Source: Glycine soja
Taxonomy: Eukaryota > Streptophyta > Magnoliopsida > Fabales > Fabaceae
NCBI RefSeq assembly: GCF_004193775.1
Contig: NC_041008.1
Span: 11,365,731-11,429,730 of the forward strand
Length of the DNA stretch: 64,000 nt
Direction of reading: 5' to 3'
The translations under genes and the position numbers were made by a program. The notes beneath the pieces are model-generated. The model was not told where the DNA came from, made no database searches, and saw only the letters and a list, made by a program, of their open reading frames with translations. Below are positions 56,672-64,000 of this stretch, in pieces (position 1 is the stretch's first letter; every line of letters begins with the position of its first letter).

Positions 56672-59600
56672 ATGGCTTCAAGTGGCGTTGCGGGAACTTC
56701 CACACCCGAATTCTACCAGAACGTCGTCGTAATGCGTCACGGCGATCGCATCGACAACTTCGAACCCATGTGGGTGTCCACCGCTACCCGACCCTGGGAC
56801 CCACCCCTTATCCAACAGGGTCGGGTCCGAGCCTTCGCCACGGGTCGCAAGTTCCGCAACAACCTCCCTTTCACTCTCCACCGCGTCTTCGTCTCTCCCT
56901 TCCTCCGATGCATCCAAACCGCCGCCGAAGTCGTCGTTGCACTCTCTGCCATCGCCGCCGGCGACGACCCCAACGTCATCGTCGGCGATGACGTCCCAAT
57001 CGATCCCTCCAAACTCAAGGTCAAAATCGTGTTTTCCTTCCTCCTTTTGTTTTTTTTTTTTTGCAGAATATATGGATGTCAGAGTTTAATTGGGATTATA
57101 GATTTGATTTTCTAAACTCTGTTTTGATGCGGGGTTTATTTTACTCACTAACTAATGCGGTACTAGATTTTTAAACTTTTAGTGATGGCAATTTTTTTTT
57201 TTTGAGTTGTTTCTGTTTTGTAAAATAAAATAAGTCGAATTTTAAAAGAATCAATTTCACAATCATTAGATCATGTCTTTCACGAAACAAGTCAATAATC
57301 AACCGACGAATCTGAATTCAATAGAGATCACTTTAACTATGAATTTTAAAATGATTATTATTAGAGTAAATAGTGTATGCACTGTACTCTAGTGTTATCT
57401 AATGAATAAACCATCAATTCGGCCCCTCAAGTATTACCCTATCTCCTAAGTAGTCCTTAAATTCAATGAAAACAGATAAAAAAATTTATCCGGACTACAG
57501 ACCAAAAATTTTGCTGGAACGAAATTCGAACATTTCGATATCTATTGAGATGAAAAACATATGTGAACATTTCGATATTTATTGGAAACATTTCAATATT
57601 TACAGAGATGAAAAATATATTTTAGCTTGCTAGTTGCTTAACAAATTGCTTATTTTTAAACAACATTGCTTAATCTTTTTTTACCACCGGAGATGATTTA
57701 CATATCATATTAAGTTGCTTAAAATTAATCTATGGCTGTTTTTACAAGCACTTGTTGCTTATGAGTAAAAAAATAATATATTTTGTCATTTAAGGATTAT
57801 TTAAGGGGATAATTTAAGAGTTACTTAAAATTATACCAAGAGTAAAATATATGAGTTGGTTAATTATGATGTGACATTGTAGGAACTAATTAACATAAGG
57901 TAAAGAACTCAAAATAATTTGCTTAAATTACACCTATTGGAGATGCTATAAGTAGTCCCTAAGTATCGAATATCCGTCAAATTAGTTCTTATATTGGTAT
58001 ATTTTATCAACGTTGAGAGACTGATTTGGAGGATTCTTTTCAATACTTAAGGGACTATGTAGCACGGTTTAAGAACTTATAAAATTTCATTTTTTAAAGA
58101 CTATTTAAAAGAGAAGGTAATACTTTAAGGGCAAAATTAATAGTTTATTCGTTATCTAATCATATGAACAGTTATGAAAAATTATTTGACTTTTACAATA
58201 ACTATTTTACTCTAAGCTAATGATGATCTCTGATTGGTTCTCAAAGTAAAATATTTTACTTTTACACTGACTATACATAAAAATTAAACTCATACATTCT
58301 AATGAAATTTATGGAATGTTTACCTTAAAAAAAAGAAGAGGAAAAGCAGTTAGGCATTTTTATGTTGTGTATAATATAGTACTATCTGGATATGATTTGG
58401 ATCATGCTCTTGAATAATGTGGTCTTGTTGGAAAGGGATCCCGGAAAAATTCACTATGATTAGTTAATGGATTCAAAAAAAGAAAAATGAGTCTTTCTCT
58501 TTTTGACTATATCGTAACTTGTTATTCAAAAGAAATCAACAATAGGACGTTCTTATTTTCTCACATGTTTAACAGAATAACATTAAGTCCTGAACAACCT
58601 TTGATTTTCGGAGGTGGTTCTTGCAGTGTACCAACTACCAAGGTCAAGCATTAATTTGTCTTACATTAAAATAAAATTATGTATAAATAGATTTTCCAGT
58701 AACATTGCTGCACGATTATGTTTGATTTGTCCATTTGAGATGCTTACCTTTGAGGGATACATGTCGAAATTTAAACCTTGGCCTAGTGGTGAAGACTGCA
58801 TGCATACACACTGCACACATTGTATCATAGAGATTCATTTTCATCTGCAGAAGTAGAATTGTATAGTTTTGTGAGAGAAAGAATGACATGGTGTTTCATA
58901 TTTCTCTTTAATAAAATATTACATTACTTACAAATCCTGAGTAGATACATCAGCTATTGAGTTTATAAAATTCTATCCCTCACTTCCACAACTGCAGGTC
59001 TCTGTTGAATATGGGTTATGTGAAATGATGAGCAGGGACGCTATCAGACTTGAGGTGGCTCCTAAAGATGGAAATTGGGGCTTTGATGTATCAGAGCGTG
59101 AGGCCATGCTTCCGGCTGGGACAGTGGATAAGAATGTGGAACGGGTCTATAAAGAGGTATAGAGGACTTTATCTTCATTTTCAACTGTGAATTTTTGGCA
59201 CACTTGACAATTGTATATAAGTATGCAAACATTGTTGGTGCTGATGAAACTTTTTTGCTTGAGAAACTTTAGTTGCCCAAGTGGGAAGAAGATCCCAATT
59301 TGCACACAAGGCCTAGATATAAGCAAATAGTTAAAGACCTTGCAGACAAATATCATACTGAGAACTTGCTGCTTGTCACACACGGTATAATATTCAATTT
59401 CTTGTCCATCATTCTATCTAGAAAGGCACCTTTTTATTTGTGAATGCAATCTTTCTGTAGTTACTCCCCATGTTATATTAATGAGCAAGAATGGAATTTA
59501 CTACTATAAAGCAAGAAAGTGCTTGAACCTAAACCTGTTGATCAATGAATGAAGAAGGTGCTCAATGCTCCTCTATTTTGAAGTGTGCAAGTGATTTTTA

Positions 59601-59817
59601 CAAACTGAATTCTAATTGCATTGCACCTTTTGTAGGGGAAGGTGTTGGGGTGGCTCTTTCTTCATTCAAAAAGGATGTTACAGTGTACGAAGTTGATTAC
59701 TGTGGATACGTCCAACTTAGACGCCCAATTTTCAAGAAAGACCAGTCATTTACTGCAGGAGAATTTGAAGTTCTTAATCACAATGGTCAAACTGGCGTAA
59801 ATTTCATCCCAAATTAA
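56672..59817 (+). CDS. Histidine phosphatase family (phosphoglycerate mutase-like) protein, four exons
   Basis: Exons 56672-57019, 58998-59156, 59273-59384 and 59636-59817 join in phase to 266 residues. All borders are GT-AG (AAG|GTCAAA, GCAG|GTC, GAG|GTATAG, TTTAG|TTG, ACG|GTATAA, TGTAG|GGG). The RHG motif VVVMRHGDRIDNFEP (residues about 18-32) carries the catalytic His and Arg. The second Arg lies in FVSPFLRCIQTA, and the second His in LLVTHGEGV across exons 3 and 4. Related plant proteins are annotated as phosphoglycerate mutase family or UBASH3/TULA-like; the true substrate is unknown. The gene looks intact. Exon 1 is strikingly GC-rich compared with its surroundings. It is convergent with the MYB gene at 61548. 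Confidence 0.9.
57020..58997 (+). other. First intron of the histidine phosphatase gene, 1978 bp
   Basis: AT-rich intron with no gene inside. Open segments such as 58614-58856 have no recognisable family. Confidence 0.8.
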
Positions 59818-61547
59818 TGGCCATCTTCATGTCTTAGGCCTGATTCTCACTACTACTCTACTCTGGCTACTTCATATTTGAGTCCTCCAAAGTCCAAATG
59901 ACTCCTCTATTGTGAATGCTTGATTGAGTAGGAAAATTTAAACACCATTATTCTTCAATCATAGGATATTTGATTTTCCTTGATTAAATAGTAAACATAG
60001 GAGGAAAATAAATAGTACTATAGCTTTATTCTTCTGCTTAATTCAGAATAAGTTAAAAGATACATTACTCTATGCATTTACTGAAATTTTGGTATATGAT
60101 AGAACTCAATGGTGAAGAATGATCTGTGTAGGCAATTCTACTTATGAGAAAAGGCTTGGTTTGTTATTGTTATAATGTTATATTTAGTATGTTAATCATA
60201 CACTTTGTTTATTGCTGTGTTGCAAATGTAAAACTAGTCTGTTGGAAAGAAAGGAAGAAAATGCTTGTAAAGATATTAGTTGTGTGTTTGTGCGTGCATT
60301 TGAAAGGAATAACCCTTTCTGTTAAAAGCTGTTTGTCGACCTAATTCCAACTTTCTTCCATCTCTATCAAGTCTTAAAATTATGTTATGTTCAATTTGCT
60401 ATGGAAAGAATTAGCCTCCTTATTTATTTATTTTTATTGAATGGTAAGAATTAGTCTCCGCAAAACTGCACAATCATGGTAATCTTTATGAAAAGCACAC
60501 CAATATTGGGGCGGCTTATTTGTTTAATTTTGAATGATTTCAAATGATTGAAGTTTTTTTTTTTTTTTTCAATTGAACTGATTAAGTTTTTATTTGATTG
60601 GTTACATATGAACCTTTTAGTGTTGGGATCGGTTACAACCCTAAGTCGTAATGTGCTGCTGAATAGCAGTTTCTTTGCTATAGGGAAAATGGCATTATTT
60701 TCTATACGCAAATGTTGGAAGCTTAAAGATTTTAAACCGAGAAATCTCAGTATGGGAGTTCAAAAGCGATCTCATTTAGTAATATGAAAATGTGGTTCTA
60801 TACCAGCTTTACAAAACAGAAATTAAAACTCAAAAGATAACAACAACGTTTACATCTAAAGACGTGGTAAATCTGATAAGATATAACTGAATATATAAAA
60901 GCTAAACTAACCTCTAATAATGAGGACTTTATTAACAGAACAGCAACTAACATGATCTAAATGTGACAAGTCTTGTTGACTTACATGTCCATAAATGTTG
61001 GCACGTCTTCAGTGAATTTCTCCAAATTATTTACCAAAATTTTATATATAAAAAAATATAAGACAATTTACTTTGGTTTAATACTATATATAAGACATAA
61101 TCGTGTGATATTTGGCTGCAATATAAATGCTAGTTGAATGAACGAAAGATGTTGAAAATAATTATTTGGACTGCTTTAACATCTAGTAAAATATTATCTG
61201 CATACTCTTCTACTAATATATATGTAACTCGTTAAGTGAATATATCATTGCAGAATGCGTTGATACCTTGAATAATCGATGATAAATTAATTAAGATGCA
61301 ACATATTTTTGAAAGATCATATGACTAGTAGCTATTACTTGAAACAACTCAAAAGTCCAACGATAGGACAATTTAGCCATCAGAAAGATCAGCAATATGG
61401 ACAAATGCAAATGTCTGTTTTTGGTTATCCTACAAATGACATCAGTATCAATGAATGGCAAAATTCTAAGTATGACAATTTTTGGTCTACAATTACAAGA
61501 CTGCAACACACAACAACACAAGGAGTAAACGACAATGATAACAAAAG
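59818..61547. other. Region between the convergent 3' ends
   Basis: 3' untranslated DNA of the histidine phosphatase and MYB genes plus AT-rich spacer. No gene supported. Confidence 0.5.
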
Positions 61548-63573
61548 TCAGAGGTTTGAAGGGCTTGCAGGTGGGTCCATGTGATCAAACATGTCCACAG
61601 GGAAATCATCGAAGAAGCTGTCACTGATTTTGGAGTTATCAATTGCATCCCCTGTTCCTAATCTGCAACTTCCTGGTGGCTGAAAGAAAGGGAACCCAAT
61701 GGGGTGTTGTGGACCTATTCCAAACTCAGATGCATCAAGAGGACACAATTCTTCAATGAAACATGGCTCATCAATTGTGGGCAAGAGATCTTGGTTTTCC
61801 ATTGAGAATGTGAGGCCATTTTGGAGTTCTGGAATCTGAGGAAATGCAATCTGTTCAGTGCTTTTGTAGTTCTCAAAAAGGGTAAACTCTTGTTCAACAT
61901 GGATTGTGTCAGAACTAGGCAACTCAGACTTTATGAGATCTGGCAAAGACACCATTTTGATAACCTCAGAATTATCAATGTAGGGCAGTGAGCATGACTG
62001 AGGCTTTGATGATGGTTCTCCCTCTGATGGTGAACTGAACTTAGGAGGCTATACAAGTCAACAAAATTAATGTTATGCCTATGCAAAATAAGTTGCAGTT
62101 GTGAAAAGAACATTGCCACATAAACCATGTTACTCATTTTCAAGTCTACTACTACATTCTCTGGGAATGGAATTCTTAAGAATAAATAGCAACATAGAGG
62201 AACAGTACAAATACAAAAAGAGGAGCGTCCATAGAGGAACATTAATAAATAGAAACTGTTTACAACTAGTTCTTAAAACTTGCTTTAATCTTGTCAAATT
62301 TTCAGCTATGTCTTGTTTAAGGAAATTTGTATTTTAGTGAAGGCATAAAAATCTTATTCTGTTCAGCAAAACTGGTTTAGTGCCTCAAATTTTCAATTTC
62401 GTTTTACTTTTCTATTGAACAATACCGAATTCAGAAGAAAGAAACAAAATGGTATAACTATAAAAAGTCCGGAATAAAGGAACCTTTCAAATCCAATTAC
62501 CTGCAAAATTGGAACATCATGAAGGGAAGGAACTCTAGTTTTATTTTTCTGCGATTTAGGAGTTGCTGATGTTTGCAGAATCCTAGCCAACCTCTTTTGC
62601 CTACTGCTCCAGAAATTTTTGACATCATTGTCTGTTCTCCCTGGCAAATAGGATGCAATCTTAGCCCACCTGTTCCCTAATTGTGCCTGCAACTCTATTA
62701 CAACCCTCTCTTCCTCAAGTGAAAACTTGCAACCACTTTGACAAGGCCAGGGAGAGACACCAAAAGACAACAATCAGATAAAAAGAAGCATCAAATTATT
62801 TCCTTCATAGACTTAAAATAATAGCTTTTCGACCATGTATTCTTGAAACCCTAAAACTTAATTATTAGACCCTAAAACCATAAATTTTCGTCCCTTGCAG
62901 TGTTAGCTTTAAGAGCTAAAGTTTTGATAAAATACATCAACAAAATTGTGGTTTTAAAAGTCATTGACTAAAGCAAAAAATGGCTTTTCAGGAACGAAAA
63001 GCACCATTAACCAAAAAATAGAATCATTCAAGCCACCCCATCATTGTAAAATCGTCAAACACAAATGCAAGTAACAACCATAAACCATTCATGGATAATT
63101 GGACACACTAACATGGACCAACTTCTAGTAAAAACTTGAACTTGAGACAAATTAAACCCCAAAAGGCTAAGACAAACTATACAAACCCCATCAAAAAAAG
63201 TGATATATAATCCAAGACCAGGATCAATGTGAAGCAACCTCCTCAATTTTGTAACTTTTCAACAAACAAACACCAGTGCAAGTAAGTAATAACAAGCATA
63301 CATGCATGGTTATATGTATGCACATTCACAATTAGAGGAGAAAATGAAGAAAACATTGACTCACTTCTTGAGGTTTGGTCGAAGCTTATTGACCCAACGA
63401 AGACGACACGACTTGCCAGTCCTTTGAAGAAGACCTTTGGATCGAATGGAGCTCCAATCTCTGGGACCATACTTCTTCACATGGTTCAGTAGCATCTCAT
63501 CTTCTTCTGCTTTCCATGGTCCTTTCCTTATGTATTCTTCTTGCTCCTTTTTCCCGTGCATTTTTCCACTCAT
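61548..63573 (-). CDS. DUO1: R2R3-MYB transcription factor, DUO1-like
   Basis: Three exons on the minus strand, 63573-63365, 62735-62501 and 62048-61548, join to 314 residues. Borders are canonical: LKK edge AA|GTGAGT, CAAAG|TGG, GCAG|GTAATT, TATAG|CCT. R2 reads [20 protein letters not shown] then [19 protein letters not shown]3 starts [19 protein letters not shown] and ends [19 protein letters not shown]. This is the distinctive R3 of DUO POLLEN 1, the male germline regulator that switches on sperm-cell genes in Arabidopsis. The C-terminus is acidic ([17 protein letters not shown]). I chose the ATG at 63573 ([10 protein letters not shown]), which parallels relatives; ATG 63561 is an alternative. 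The symbol is by homology; paralogues may exist. Confidence 0.9.
63436..63456 (-). promoter_or_regulatory. miR159 target site in the DUO1-like coding sequence
   Basis: On the minus strand this 21-nt site begins TGGAGCTCCATTCG and ends ATCCAAA, encoding the residues WSSIRSK in R2. Compared with the perfect complement of miR159 it has two G:U wobbles and one mismatch, by eye. Arabidopsis DUO1 is a reported miR159 target at the equivalent place. Cleavage in vegetative tissue is expected, not shown. Confidence 0.75.
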
Positions 63574-64000
63574 GCAATAAAAGACAAGATCAACACAACA
63601 TAACAACACAATGTTTTCTCTAATTTTCTACCTTAACCACCTTTTGTTGTGCCCGTTAAACTATTTCTTCTCACACGTACACTAATATAGTACTACTACT
63701 ATGTTGTTCGATTGTGAATTTCTTTAGTGATTTTACGGTTATTCATGGCAGTTATTGCCTCGTTCCCACTAACTTGCCCACGTTCTCTCTCTCATTATTA
63801 TTTTTACTATATCTATAATATATAACCATTAATAATGTGGAAATTACCCCTACATATTTCATTAGATAATTTTATCCTTAAATCACTTTTTAAATTTTAA
63901 AATTATTCTTCTAACTTATACTAAGTTTTCACCACTTTTATATTATTAGTTTTTTTTATTCTGTAATTTTTTATTAACTATATTTTTACTATATTATTAA
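63574..64000 (-). promoter_or_regulatory. Upstream region of the DUO1-like gene
   Basis: 427 bp before the chosen start. AT-rich, with the leader nearest the ATG. No element can be named with confidence. Confidence 0.4.

Noticed and set aside
56626..57024. Three further frames (Arg/His-rich plus, and two minus) over exon 1 of the histidine phosphatase
   Set aside because: GC-rich exon with open shadow frames; only one frame carries the RHG motif and joins in phase to later exons.

Overview
This window is plant nuclear DNA, almost certainly from a legume and most probably soybean (Glycine max or G. soja). The evidence is AT-rich intergenic DNA, intron-bearing genes with plant splice sites, and several LTR families of soybean type: arrays of GGTAATCGATTACC, of GCTTAGCGC and of CGCCTGGGCGAGC, and a 5S-like Cassandra sequence. 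This is inferred by eye, without a database search.

Layout. (1) Positions 1-9900 hold a minus-strand Ty3/gypsy-type element with gag, protease and a downstream plant-transposon-type ORF but no reverse transcriptase or integrase. Its GCTTAGCGC-rich spacer is interrupted by a solo LTR (2803-3927, duplication CTTAG). (2) Positions 9901-11758 are two related LTRs, one inserted in the other. (3) Positions 11759-17873 hold a 531-bp tandem duplication and then broken pieces of two host genes, SPT6 and TBCCD1, on the minus strand, ending at a CACTA-type terminus. (4) Positions 18250-38050 are a retrotransposon nest: an LTR-like block, a 5S-derived sequence, a copia element cut inside integrase, a gypsy element whose gag-pro frame is interrupted by a complete 5.85-kb CACTA element (27628-33474, duplication CCC), and a minus-strand Athila-like element carrying a 1.7-kb solo LTR (36046-37761, duplication AATTT). 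The CACTA element carries pieces of plastid ribosomal protein L1, a MYB factor and possibly NSF. (5) Positions 38445-47842 are a complete 9.4-kb Mutator-like element with 50-bp inverted ends and a perfect 9-bp duplication. It carries a transposase-OTU protease gene, an intact ORF with two PB1-like halves, a 194-bp tandem repeat and a plant mobile domain (MAIN-like) gene.

(6) From about 49.5 kb host genes appear: a UGT72-like glycosyltransferase (minus) whose single intron is bounded by a direct repeat; a decayed copia fragment next to a broken bHLH gene; a four-exon histidine phosphatase of the phosphoglycerate mutase family (plus); and, convergent with it, a three-exon R2R3 MYB gene of the DUO1 type with a miR159 site in its R2 coding sequence.

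The three intact-looking host genes have no evident shared pathway. The rest of the window records repeated insertion, gene-fragment capture, LTR recombination and decay. The most interesting points are the multi-gene Mutator element, the two gene-capturing CACTA elements and the direct-repeat-bounded intron.
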